Positions 1 through 8,915 of a stretch of 64,000 nt of DNA are shown here, one piece after another. Source of the stretch: CAVSXS01 sp963767715. GTDB taxonomy: Bacteria > Chloroflexota > Ktedonobacteria > Ktedonobacterales > Ktedonobacteraceae. How positions within the stretch are numbered: position 1 is the first letter of the stretch; each line of letters opens with the position of its first letter. The notes beneath the pieces are model-generated. The model was not told the DNA's origin and did not search any database. It was given only the letters and a program-made list of their open reading frames with translations. The position numbers and the translations under genes are program-made. The stretch spans positions 124,001-188,000 of the forward strand of contig CAVYFA010000008.1 of NCBI GenBank assembly GCA_963767715.1. Reading direction: 5' to 3'.

Positions 1-1
1 T

Positions 2-100
2 CCTGCCGGGCCATCCTTCGGGCTTGAAAAGGAGATCAAAAACGTCGTCACCGTCGTAGCCAAAGCCAATCACTACTGGAAGGAACATCTCTCCTCTTGA
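2..100 (+). CDS. C-terminal end of an unidentified protein (cut by window edge)
   Basis: An open frame enters from the left edge and stops at a TGA at 98-100. The last 32 residues include GLEKEIKNVVTVVAKANHYW and look like real protein, because the tail is hydrophobic/charged and not low complexity. I do not recognise the family. It converges on the anti-sigma gene, leaving only two bases between the two stop codons. Too little is present to say more. Confidence 0.45.
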   Translation, partial: PAGPSFGLEKEIKNVVTVVAKANHYWKEHLSS

Positions 101-102
101 TC

Positions 103-1932
103 TTACTTCGGCCAGTTGAAGGCGAAGATGCGAACGGCGAGCGGTGAGCTTGACGCGCTCGCTGTCGTATTTGCCGTATCTCTGATCCAGACGGCTGTGC
201 TGCCATTGACGGCCAGGAACGCTGCGTCATTTAGATCAGTTCCAACCGTCACGTTCCCCTGGGTTTGCGCATCGTACATCTCGTAGCCTTTGTCGCTTTG
301 CCACAGCACAAAATCGGCGCCGATTTGCAGTGAGTAAGCCATTTCGGTTGGGTTCAGCGCCTCAGGCTGCGCCAGGATATCACCATCCACAGGCTGCATC
401 ATTACCAGGCCGCGTACGGAAGCGTCGAATGGGGGAGCATAATAAGCGGGATTGACGCGAGGGATGAGCGATGCGCTGGTCTGTGGAGTTGCTACAGCCG
501 GCGAACTGCTCGAGATAGGGGTGCCGGTTGCGGCGCTCTGTAGGGCGGTATTGATCCAGAACAGGGTATCGTCGGCGATCTGGGGATGATAGGACATGCC
601 GTCTGCCCTGAATAGTTGTTGTATAGCTGTCTGCCGTACAACTCCCGTCCAGTGTCCATGCGTGGGGCGCGTAGCGTTCGGCGCATTGGTCTCGTGCTGC
701 TGCCAGATATCGCTGTTCAGAATTCCGGCATCGGAAATCCATTCGTCCGCCCAGAAGATATTGGCGCCGGTACTATCCGCCGTGGGCGAGGTGAATATAT
801 GACCTGGCTGAGCCGTAGCGATGGTCGTGAGTACAGGTTTGCCTGCCAATTCCAATTGGTACGAAAGCAGGTAGGAATTACCCTTAGCATCCAGCATGGC
901 CACCAACAGGGTATCTTGCATGAACCAGGTGCCCTGTATGGGCGTATAAACCCAGGAGGGTGCAGTTGCTGTGTTGAAGCTGCCTTTGAGCAGTAGCTCG
1001 GGGGCGGGCGGAATCCCACCGGACAGCAGGCTGCTCTGCGTTTGGGAGAGTGAGAGATAGTACAGACTCCAGGGCGTGATAGTCGCCTGCTCTTTGTTGC
1101 CGGGGATATCGCGATACGGTTTTGTTTGGGGCGTGCCGTACTGTAGCCAGATTAGCCAGTCCGGCGAACTCCCCAGTACGATCATTGGCTGCTGGCTGGG
1201 ATTAGCCAGCAGCGGTGTGCTGATTTGCTTGCTACGGCTCATCTGCAAGAGCATCCACTGCTGAGTGGGGCTGTCCGAGTAAGCGGTGTAGTAGACATTA
1301 TTGCCGTCGCCTAGCGCGCTGACGATATGCTGATACTGGGTAGCAGTTGTGTATTGTGCCTCGCTGATATCGATGTGGTGAATGATATCAGCATTTTTCG
1401 AGGAGGCATTGGCGAATTGCTGCGCGTTGCGCTGGGCCAGGTATACGAGTGAAGTCACGCCCCCCATCATCAGAAGCATCAAGAACATGGCTGCCAGGCC
1501 CAGAATGGCGAACTGGTTCATGTGCACGCGTCGTCCGCGCTGGTGTGCCGGGCGTTTTGCACGAATAAAAGGCAGCGGCCCGGTCTCCGCTGTCGAAAGA
1601 GCATTGAAAGGGTGAGAAGCTCGCGCGGGTTGGACCTGTTCGCGGAGGTAAGGCTTCAAAAATTCCGGTGTCGTCACACTGCCGGGAACTGCTTTCTGCA
1701 TGAACTGCAGGTGTTCGCTCGCCAGCCTGCGCATGAGTTGAGCGTGCATTTCGGGAGGAGCTTCGATCTCTGGCAACGCGCGCAAGCTCTGGCCAATGAA
1801 CATGCTGCTGGCCAGAAACTGCCGGCAGGACGCACACCCCTCAAGGTGAACATCCAGTTCAGTCGTTGCGAACACACCGTCTTTCAACTCACGATATGCG
1901 GTCAAGATCGACCGCGCCTGGTCGCAATTCAC
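103..1932 (-). CDS. Membrane anti-sigma factor with zinc-binding N-terminus
   Basis: 609 residues. The N-terminus carries the zinc-binding anti-sigma signature H-x3-C-x2-C (H29, C33, C36), which in this family clamps the partner ECF sigma factor. A basic linker leads to one membrane helix (about residues 140-166), followed by about 440 extracytoplasmic residues with repeated W/Y-containing strands resembling a beta-propeller sensor domain. The start overlaps the stop of the sigma gene by 4 bases (ATGA), so the two are translationally coupled. The inferred role is to hold the sigma factor at the membrane until an envelope signal is sensed. The signal is unknown. Confidence 0.85.
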   Translation of the reverse strand: MNCDQARSILTAYRELKDGVFATTELDVHLEGCASCRQFLASSMFIGQSLRALPEIEAPPEMHAQLMRRLASEHLQFMQKAVPGSVTTPEFLKPYLREQVQPARASHPFNALSTAETGPLPFIRAKRPAHQRGRRVHMNQFAILGLAAMFLMLLMMGGVTSLVYLAQRNAQQFANASSKNADIIHHIDISEAQYTTATQYQHIVSALGDGNNVYYTAYSDSPTQQWMLLQMSRSKQISTPLLANPSQQPMIVLGSSPDWLIWLQYGTPQTKPYRDIPGNKEQATITPWSLYYLSLSQTQSSLLSGGIPPAPELLLKGSFNTATAPSWVYTPIQGTWFMQDTLLVAMLDAKGNSYLLSYQLELAGKPVLTTIATAQPGHIFTSPTADSTGANIFWADEWISDAGILNSDIWQQHETNAPNATRPTHGHWTGVVRQTAIQQLFRADGMSYHPQIADDTLFWINTALQSAATGTPISSSSPAVATPQTSASLIPRVNPAYYAPPFDASVRGLVMMQPVDGDILAQPEALNPTEMAYSLQIGADFVLWQSDKGYEMYDAQTQGNVTVGTDLNDAAFLAVNGSTAVWIRDTANTTASASSSPLAVRIFAFNWPK

Positions 1933-2753
1933 AAGTCACCCACTTCTTGCCGGTATAATGCAATGAACCTTTCACGCGCACGCATCAGGCGCATCTTCAC
2001 TGCCGAGGCGCTGATATTCAGCGTTTCGGCGATCTCCGCGCAGGAGCGCCCATCATGCTCGTAGAGCCACAAGCAGGACGAATATTTGGGCGGCAACTGT
2101 CGAAAGATGCGTTCTACTATTTCGCGGTCTGCCACGCGGTTCTCAAACAGCCCACCATCGTATCCGTTGCGCTCGTGCAGACTGCCGATGGAACTGCCAC
2201 GCCCATCGCTCTCGTCGCCGGTCGCGCTGAAATTCTCCGAAGACGAGCCGCCGGCATCAGAGAGAACGCCTGCGCCGATGCCGCGATCCTCGTTAAACAA
2301 CGAGAGCGGCAACCATGCGATCAGACGTCGCCTGCGCAGCGAGTCCGTCGTCGTGTTAGCAGCGATGCGATAGAGCCAGGCAGACAACGCGCCCGGCTGG
2401 ACGACCGTCCCGTTCAGCAGCGCCTTGTATGCCTTGACGAAGACGTCTTGCGCCAGGTCATACGCCTGCTCGCGATTGCCGATCAGGTGGTAGATGTAAT
2501 TGGAAATCGGGCCCTGGTAGCGCAGGAAAATCGCTTCAAAGTCCGCCACATCTACTCGTTGCGCCGGCTCTTCCACGGCGACCGCAGGTTGTGATGCAAT
2601 CGTGTCGGTAACACGCTCATCCTCGTCGACGACGGCTTCAACCCGCTTCTCTTCCTTGTCCTGCATGGAGCTGGTCGCGGCGTCTCGCAGCTCTGCATCC
2701 CGCGCAGGGCGCAACCTGCTATCTGTGTTGTAGAGACGGATGGAGGTATCCAT
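1929..2753 (-). CDS. ECF-type RNA polymerase sigma factor
   Basis: 274 residues. A variable acidic N-terminus of about 70 residues precedes sigma region 2 (about 72-140; includes AYDLAQDVFVKAYKAL, the -10 recognition/core-binding helix). A long linker of about 60 residues follows, rich in G, S and D, then region 4 (about 210-270; helix-turn-helix around AEIAETLNISASAVKMRL, the -35 recognition helix). The linker is longer than usual for ECF factors. It is first in a two-gene operon with its anti-sigma factor. The ribosome-binding site is weak (AAGG about 10 bases upstream). Confidence 0.88.
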   Translation of the reverse strand: MDTSIRLYNTDSRLRPARDAELRDAATSSMQDKEEKRVEAVVDEDERVTDTIASQPAVAVEEPAQRVDVADFEAIFLRYQGPISNYIYHLIGNREQAYDLAQDVFVKAYKALLNGTVVQPGALSAWLYRIAANTTTDSLRRRRLIAWLPLSLFNEDRGIGAGVLSDAGGSSSENFSATGDESDGRGSSIGSLHERNGYDGGLFENRVADREIVERIFRQLPPKYSSCLWLYEHDGRSCAEIAETLNISASAVKMRLMRARERFIALYRQEVGDL

Positions 2754-3341
2754 TGGTTACATATGCCTTATCTTAGCTTGAAAGTAGATCGAGTTCTTAC
2801 ATAATAATATTTTAGACGTGACTAGCATACCATATTCCACATGAAATTTCTGTTAAGTAGCTAACATGGGTTGTATGCTGGCTGGCATAAAGAGCACGCC
2901 TGCTCTTTACACTCGCCAGTGGCACCATTTGTATTATACCCCCTTTGGCCAGTACCCCGAAAGATTTCGTCCTTCTCTGGGTGTATGAAAAAGTTGTAGG
3001 CAAACGCACATCAGCAAAGAGTAGGGCCCGGTTTACCGTGCCCACTGCCGACCTTGTTTGAGCATGCTGTGACGACACACAACCCTTCCTGTCTGCCTCG
3101 GAAGCGCTTGCCGCAAGCGCTTCCGAGCACCATCCTCTTACGACATCGCATGCTCAAACAACTGCACCACGAAGCAACCCAATGTACCCATTGCAACCAC
3201 CGTATCATGCCGGCGTCATTTTGCAAACTCAGGTGTTGGCACATGTCAGGAGAGTTAGCAGGACCACCACTCACGATCGATCAGCGAGCCTCCGGCGCGG
3301 CTCTCCAGTTGCGCGAGAGAACGGCAGTGGGAGTTGCCTAC
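2754..3341. other. Intergenic region with two inverted-repeat structures
   Basis: 588 bases without a convincing gene. It holds a 9-bp-stem hairpin at 2888-2909 (TAAAGAGCA / TGCTCTTTA, 4-base loop) and a 108-base nested inverted repeat at 3054-3161, listed separately. The start-proximal end must contain the promoter of the leftward sigma operon, but I could not identify clear -35/-10 boxes. Confidence 0.5.
3054..3161. repeat. 108-base nested inverted repeat
   Basis: The outer arms TTGTTTGAGCATGC (3054-3067) and GCATGCTCAAACAA (3148-3161) are perfect 14-bp inverted copies. Inside lies a second perfect 14-bp inverted pair, TCGGAAGCGCTTGC (3098-3111) and GCAAGCGCTTCCGA (3113-3126), separated by one base. 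The inner core contains two AAGCGCTT palindromes, the kind of site LacI-family regulators bind. It could be a MITE-like element, a cruciform, or a paired operator. There is no U-run that would make it a terminator. Confidence 0.7.
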
Positions 3342-3824
3342 TTAGCCTCGTTCGATCGCTCGCTCAACCGCGCTGGGTAGGCGCGTCTCAAAGTCTATGA
3401 TGCCAACCCAGTTTGGATGAATGAAGATGCGCGTCATGCGCGGATAGAGGCGAGCTGCTTCCTTGAGCAAAGCCTCTGCGTCTTCCTCGCTCATCGTCCG
3501 GTGAATCATGGCCGTATACTCCGGTGCGATACCCTCAACTGTGTCGGCACGGACCGTCCCGCGAATGAGGAGGATCTTGGAGGCCGAATAGTCACTGTCG
3601 ATACTCACCGCCACCTTAGAGCCATTCGTGAGTACCTTTGTTTTGGGGGCATCCGTCGCTGTCGCCATCACGAGTTCCTCTCCGTTCCAGTGGAACCCGA
3701 TGGGGACGACGCGGGGCGTGCCGTCGTGCCAGTTGTAGGCCAGATGGGCAGGACCCTTCGACTGCAACAAGTGCTGGGCAACCGGATCGTGCAGCAGGCC
3801 AACGTCTCCTTGCTTTGTAGGCAT
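3342..3824 (-). CDS. Pyridoxamine 5'-phosphate oxidase-fold flavin/F420-binding protein
   Basis: 160 residues, typical of the short PNPOx-like split-barrel family that binds FMN or F420. Recognisable segments are AHLAYNWHDGTPRVVPIGFHW (first strands), ATATDAPKTKVL and VAVSID. The C-terminal ARLYPRMTRIFIHPNWVGII matches the end of the barrel. The substrate is not predictable. It has a strong ribosome site (AAAGGAG) 6 bases before the ATG at 3824 and stands alone, about 180 bases from thrC on the same strand. Confidence 0.8.
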   Translation of the reverse strand: MPTKQGDVGLLHDPVAQHLLQSKGPAHLAYNWHDGTPRVVPIGFHWNGEELVMATATDAPKTKVLTNGSKVAVSIDSDYSASKILLIRGTVRADTVEGIAPEYTAMIHRTMSEEDAEALLKEAARLYPRMTRIFIHPNWVGIIDFETRLPSAVERAIERG

Positions 3825-4001
3825 TAGTGTCTCCTTTAGTGTCTCTTCTTCTCTTCCAGATCATATTCTTCTTGCAAGTTGCAAGTAGGTATACTGAGAT
3901 GTATGAAATGTTGCCAGAAGAGAAAAGAAAAGAGATTGAGAAACGGGATAAAAAGTAGAAATGATGAGTGCCTCTGGTGTGGCACTGCAACAACCTGTAG
4001 G

Positions 4002-5186
4002 CTATGGCAGTAAGGGTAAGCCGCTTCCCGTAGCCAGAAGCACGGTCGTTTGCTCTGGCTCTAATATCTGATTTGCCAACAATTGATGATAGGCCGCCAG
4101 CGTTGCCGCAGCCTCCAGCGACATGAGCATGCCTTCGTGTCTTGCGGCATAGGTCGCCATATCGAGCATCGCCTCGTCGCTTACAGTGATGGCCGTTCCG
4201 CCGCTGGCACGCACTGCCTGCAAAATCAGACGATCTCCGATCGCCGCCGGCACGCGCAGACCAGCGGCCCGCGTACGCGCAAGTTGCGGTGGCCAGGCTG
4301 TCGCTTCGTCCTGCCCCTGTTGGAATGCCTGCACAAGCGGGGCGCATCCCTCCGACTGCACGATAATCATTTTCGGCAGGCGATCCTCGAGTAGCCAGCC
4401 CAACTCGCGCAATTCAGCGAAGGCCTTCCACAGCCCGACCACGCCGGTACCTCCGCCCGCCGGGTAAATGATGGCGTCCGGCAGGCGCCAGCCGAGCTGC
4501 TCGGCCAGCTCCAAACCCATCGTCTTCTTACCCTCGACCCGGTATGGCTCGCGCAGCGTGGCCAGATTGAACCAACCGCGTTCCCTGGAAATCTTCACAG
4601 CAAGCTTGCCCGCGTCGCTGATCAGTCCAGGCACCAGTTCTACCTCAGCTCCGTAGGCGCGTGCCTGCGTAATACACGCTTCAGGCGCGTCGTTCGGCGC
4701 AGAGACGTAGGCGGGAATGCCGGCTCGCGCGGCGTAAGCAGCCATTGCCGCGCCGGCATTTCCTGCCGTGGGCGTCGCCAGCCCTCGTGCGCCAAGTTCG
4801 ACCGCTCGTGAAACTGCTGCCGCCATGCCACGCGCTTTGAAACTGCCGGTCGGATTCTGCCCCTCATCTTTTACGAACAGCCTCGCCCGGTGTTGCAGGC
4901 CTTCCGGCGCCAGGCGTGCGGCCGGCAGCAGCGGTGTCATGCCCTCACCCAGCGTCAAGACATGTTCGCTGTCCAACACAGGCAGCAGCTCATGGTATCG
5001 CCACATTGTCCACTCGCGTCCGGCAAACTCATCCCGCCTCAGTTCACTCCTCAAAGTGGAAAGATCATAGCGAGCCAGCAGTGGACGGTCGCAGCAAGGG
5101 CTGGTATTGTGCAACTGGTCGGCACCATAGCGACTCTGGCACCGGCTGCATTCGAGGTGGCTCAGGTAGCTGAAACGACGCTTCAT
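4002..5186 (-). CDS. thrC: Threonine synthase
   Basis: 394 residues, a normal length for the short class. It converts O-phosphohomoserine to threonine with PLP. The N-terminal C13-x2-C16 and C31-C32 form a zinc-ribbon-like module seen in many threonine synthases. The PLP lysine is K117 in TGSFKARG, and the glycine-rich phosphate loop is YPAGGGTGVVGLWKA. A PLP-dependent ammonia-lyase relative is the main alternative, but the N-terminal ribbon and overall pattern favour ThrC. There is no Shine-Dalgarno sequence; a -10-like TATACT ends 7 bases before the ATG, suggesting a leaderless mRNA. Confidence 0.88.
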   Translation of the reverse strand: MKRRFSYLSHLECSRCQSRYGADQLHNTSPCCDRPLLARYDLSTLRSELRRDEFAGREWTMWRYHELLPVLDSEHVLTLGEGMTPLLPAARLAPEGLQHRARLFVKDEGQNPTGSFKARGMAAAVSRAVELGARGLATPTAGNAGAAMAAYAARAGIPAYVSAPNDAPEACITQARAYGAEVELVPGLISDAGKLAVKISRERGWFNLATLREPYRVEGKKTMGLELAEQLGWRLPDAIIYPAGGGTGVVGLWKAFAELRELGWLLEDRLPKMIIVQSEGCAPLVQAFQQGQDEATAWPPQLARTRAAGLRVPAAIGDRLILQAVRASGGTAITVSDEAMLDMATYAARHEGMLMSLEAAATLAAYHQLLANQILEPEQTTVLLATGSGLPLLP

Positions 5187-5199
5187 ATACTATAGTATA
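5187..5199 (-). promoter_or_regulatory. -10 box placing the thrC transcript start at its ATG
   Basis: Read leftward, TATACT (5199-5194) is followed by seven bases and then the ATG (5186). This is the spacing expected when transcription begins at the start codon. The box lies inside the 12-base palindrome ATACTATAGTAT. No good -35 is visible (GGCGGT at the right distance) and no ribosome-binding site precedes the gene. Confidence 0.45.
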
Positions 5200-5516
5200 G
5201 CGGTTACCTGTACTTTACCGCCGAGATTATAGAAAAGCCCGAATACGTACAAGAAGTGCAGGAAGCCTATCTCAAAGCGAAAGAGTCAGGCATGCCCGTC
5301 GTTGAGGGTGAATTGGCTCTGGAAGGCTATCGCTACTATCAGACCATCGAACAGATCAAACGCTGGGTGCAAGAGACCTCGTTTGACCTGCTCAGAGATG
5401 CCGTTGGCGATGGCTACCCCACTTTCTGGTGCGCAAAGCGGCGGCAGGGAAGTGAGAAGCCTCCCTATACCCTTTCTGCTGTCTTGTCTTGCCAATATGG
5501 ATCTCTCGATGTGTAG
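5196..5516 (+). pseudogene. C-terminal remnant of a SAM-dependent methyltransferase
   Basis: After an in-frame TAG at 5193-5195, an open frame reads GYLYFTAEII, then MPVVEGELALEGYRYYQT, EQIKRWVQ and FDLLRDAVGDGY. This matches the last 75 or so residues of UbiE-like class I methyltransferases (the region ending in GDGYhHFlvrK). The SAM-binding half is absent, and the frame runs on into unrelated sequence to a stop at 5514-5516. The left boundary abuts the thrC promoter, so a rearrangement apparently removed the front of the gene. Confidence 0.6.
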
Positions 5517-5581
5517 GCTGCCCGGAGCTCAATAAATGCCTCATTAAACAGGCACCTGATAATCCCATTCTCTAGGGCGTA

Positions 5582-5701
5582 GTTGTCTACCCTGTCGGTG
5601 AAGAACAGGGACAACACCTTGATGCCGCTTGGCCGTGTTGTAACTGCCGTCGAGAATACTCCTCAACCGTGTAGCGGATTTAGCGGCTAAAGGTAGCCGC
5701 T
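5582..5701 (+). ncRNA. Structured RNA-like block, possibly the right end of an IS605-type element
   Basis: A long hairpin has arms GTTGT (5582-5586) plus CCCTGT (5590-5595) pairing with ACAGGG (5605-5610) plus ACAAC (5611-5615), with a 9-base loop CGGTGAAGA. About 65 bases later a second hairpin follows, AGCGGCTA / TAGCCGCT (5682-5701). Such paired hairpins at the end of an AT-rich scar resemble the omega-RNA and right-end stem of IS200/IS605 TnpB elements. No tnpB reading frame remains, so this is a tentative call. Confidence 0.3.
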
Positions 5702-5705
5702 TTAT
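5682..5705 (+). terminator. Hairpin with T-rich tail
   Basis: AGCGGCTA (5682-5689) pairs perfectly with TAGCCGCT (5694-5701) around the loop AAGG and is followed by TTATTTG. It could be a rho-independent terminator, or the subterminal stem of the mobile-element remnant described over this region. Confidence 0.45.
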
Positions 5706-5838
5706 TTGCGTCCTTGTTCCCCGATGCCGATTTCAACCCCGTTTGAAAATACCACCATTTCTAGACCAGAGTTAATCTCGCTCACCTTATCGCCTAGGTA
5801 TGTGCAACTTCGTAAAAGTGTAGGCGCCTTGGAAGTGA

Positions 5839-6987
5839 TTATAAGGGCTGCTCATGAGTGTACATATGCGGATGGGTTGATAATGTACCGAGCCACTCAA
5901 TTGTCTCTCGCAACAGTACCATCGTCCGTGGAGTCACGATAGGTTTTGCTAAAGCGTCTTCAAGCAGGTGAGCGGCTTTAGTAAGGTCTAACGATGCACG
6001 TACAATAGCCTGAGCCTCTAACTCATCATAGGACCGAAGCCCTTGCAACGTGAGTGATAAGAAATGCGGATGCGGCGATTGTTCATCACTAAGTTGTATA
6101 AGCCAAGTTCCCAGTTGTTCCGTTTGCGTTTCTATCGTTGGGAGTTGGAGATCTCTGGCAATAGTGGGACTAGTGATGGAGAGAGTACCAAGAAGTGCCA
6201 TTCCCCAACCGATATGCTCTTCACATTCTTCTTGCAGGCGCTTTATCACTGTCGGGTTATCTACTGTCTGTAGCTTCGGGAGATCGCTGATATGCGTGAG
6301 GTTCCAGAGGAAGCGACAGAGACTTTCCAGAGATGTGCTTCCTAGCACGCTTGACCTGCCTTGTTCATCAACAAGCTTACTGTATGCTTGCGCAAGGTCT
6401 TTATCGATAACAGCGTACACGTTCCAGAGAAAGTACCCAATATTCCCCACATCGGCTGCTGCTAACTTGTCAATGAGATTCTTTGAAGCTTCTAAGCACT
6501 GCAGAATGATCTGCAAATATTGCGTATCTACGTCTGCCATGCCGCCTAAGAAAAGCTCAATATCGAGTAAATCGCTTGTCTCCAAAAGGTCGTGTAGCTT
6601 CTTCGGCTGATGAGTATCAGTGTTGCTTAGCTGTCTTGGTAAGTCAATTGTAATGAGCAAGCCAAACGCCTCATTCGCAAGATTGGTTACCTCCTCACGT
6701 ATCTGTTTGATCCGATGGATAAACTTGCCAATCTCTTGCAATGATGATGAAGCAAGCTTTGTTGCAAGTAGTTGCTCACGAGACAGCACATAACACTGTT
6801 TTACATATTGGTAATTGTACTGAAGGAAGTAACGAACATAGCGAAGATGTGACCGTCCAAATATCTCTGCTATCTCTTCAGGAGAAAAATATACCAGGAA
6901 TTGTCGCCGAAGGTTCTTGGGTAGAACTATTAACAAATTGTTGACCTCCTTAATCGTCGCGTTTTTTGAATAGCAGAGAAATGCCAT
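5839..6987 (-). pseudogene. C-terminal helical-repeat part of a decayed NTPase-type protein
   Basis: A 382-codon open frame, AT-richer than its neighbours, with no recognisable catalytic motif. Its sequence is strongly alpha-helical with leucine-rich amphipathic segments, like the helical-repeat arms of STAND NTPases. The coding pattern continues upstream of the first ATG (FLKTLKATSQTGVSRFLN reads in frame at about 7060-7000). A one-base shift then joins the segment containing VPSTQAVVEALDMKQLAQ. The gene is therefore the intact tail of a longer frame-disrupted gene running down from about 8620. It might still be translated as a separate protein, but I consider it a remnant. Confidence 0.55.
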
Positions 6988-8640
6988 ATCAATAGGTGTA
7001 ATAATATTTAAGAATCGGCTAACTCCTGTTTGAGAAGTGGCCTTTAAAGTCTTTAGGAACCAGTAGAGATCTGAAGGCTTCTTCTTTGAGCACGCTGTGC
7101 CAGTTGCTTCATGTCGAGTGCTTCAACCACAGCCTGCGTCGATGGGACTTCCAGTTCCTGTAAGTACTCTATTATATTTGCGGCTCATCTTAGATCGTTA
7201 CGAGAAATATAATTAGTAGAGGTGTTGAAGGCTCTGTGTTTGAGCAAGTTTCTATTTGCTTCATGTCTATTTCAGTAACCATTTCTCGTGCAACCTGCAC
7301 CTCTATCTTCTGAATACACCAAAGTGCTAGCTTATATGCAAGAAATTACCTTTCAGCATGCGTAATCGTATGTTCTGCATCCCTGATTGTTGTTTAATGT
7401 GAGAAGCAGTTGCTGAGCCCGAGCAAAATCTACTCTCGATAAAGCATAAGATATAAAGCTACTCAAATATTTCCCTTTCCTCAAATTGGTTTTGTGCTCA
7501 AACCTGTAAATCATGCTCTTTTGTAATCGCTGCTGAAGAGTTATTTGCTGCGATGGTAAAGACGGTAATAGACGAGGCTGTAATTGCGAGGTTGTTTAAG
7601 AGACAAGCACGCAGTGCTTGAATGATTTCAGCCTCTACTATGTTGTCCTTAACAGAACTGTATTTCCGATAAATGCCTGCCCTGAAAATTTCTTCTGCCT
7701 CTACTGAATGGAGCATGATTCTTAGACTTCCGTAGCCTGGTACTACCTAACTAGTGAGCAGTTTCTTCTCTTCATCTGCTTCACCTCGTCTTTATTTTTT
7801 CTAAGGCTTTTTCCACGAAGTTACTTTGAGCCTGTATTTCATACTGCCAGAAGACATAGGGCTATTACGCCTCTCAACCTCCTGATCATATCCTTCCTAG
7901 CATTACTGCTCTAAGACTCGTAACATCCTCTTGTGTAGTTCACTCTAGCGACCACCGACCTCTTGCCACACTTCTAGATTGATTCTGGAAATTACTAGGT
8001 TTCGGTGCGTGCATTCTCAGCGAGCTTCATCTTCCTCCTCCAATGCCACGTAGCGATCCACGCTCTGGGTCTTGACGTTGATATGCGAGAGCATGCTCTT
8101 CAAGTACGCCACGGTAAAGCTCTTCCGCTGCACTTCTATACTCTCATCTTCCACATTTGGAAGTAATCTTCGCTCTCTTCTTCTACTGAGAACATGTCAA
8201 ACTCTTTAGTACGAGATCGTGAGATCAGGATACATTGAGCATGCTTTAAGGGCTTTTCTTCCCAGTAGGCGCAGAACTTACTGATCTCTTCTGGCACAAG
8301 ATGGCAGTTATCCAGGATGTAGAGGCTTCCTTTGCGATCATTGCTACGTATAGCTTGACACGAAGCTGGCCCCTCTACACCTTCTTTCCTGCAATATCTA
8401 GATAAAGACTTTATAATGCTCAGTCTCCTGAAGGCGCTTGGCCAGTACTATAGCAGCACTGTCTTTCCCTATGCTGGCCCTCCAACTAACAACACGCGGC
8501 GCTTCTTCCAGCAAATTCTCCATGTGAGAAAGATAATTCTCAGGGTCACAGATCAACCCTTCTGTGAAGCGCTCGTTTAGGAGATCTGTATCGTAATAAA
8601 CAGAGGGTTAAGGTCTCAGAACGACTCAACGCATCTGAAG
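6988..8640 (-). pseudogene. Decayed P-loop (STAND/NB-ARC-like) NTPase domain
   Basis: No open frame survives, but translated pieces on the minus strand are clear. TEGLICDPENYLSHMENLLE leads into a broken Walker A (ASIGKDSAAIVLAKRLQE, about 8480-8420). A Walker B-like SLYILDNCHLVPEEISKF follows (about 8320-8280), then AQCILISRSRTKEFDMF and a tail ending EDESIEVQRKSFTVAYLKSM (about 8140-8080). Stops and frame changes separate them. A 72-codon helical piece survives at 7498-7716. Together with the frame at 5839-6987 this fits one ancestral NTPase with a helical C-terminal arm. I see no separate gene in this stretch. Confidence 0.6.
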
Positions 8641-8915
8641 GCTGCTCAGAAGGCCTCCCAACAACTCCTAATGAAAACTGAGGGGGAATATCTTTTTCTA
8701 TTTCCTGTGGACGGCGCGTTGTTAAGTACCCAGCAGTGAAAAGCTAAATCTCCGATCGCAGGTTATCATAGCCATCATCAAGCTGTATGCTTCTGCAAGC
8801 GTGTACATCATCACAAGTTTAGGACGATGTGCACCTTCTCAAAATAGATAATAGTTGTGCGAGATCATGCCCCGGCTCTCTTGCCTTTCGCCCCGCCATC
8901 TGCTACTATGTCGGC

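Noticed and set aside
2812..3078. 88-codon leftward frame upstream of the sigma gene
   Set aside because: No family features, no ribosome site, and it runs into the inverted-repeat structure.
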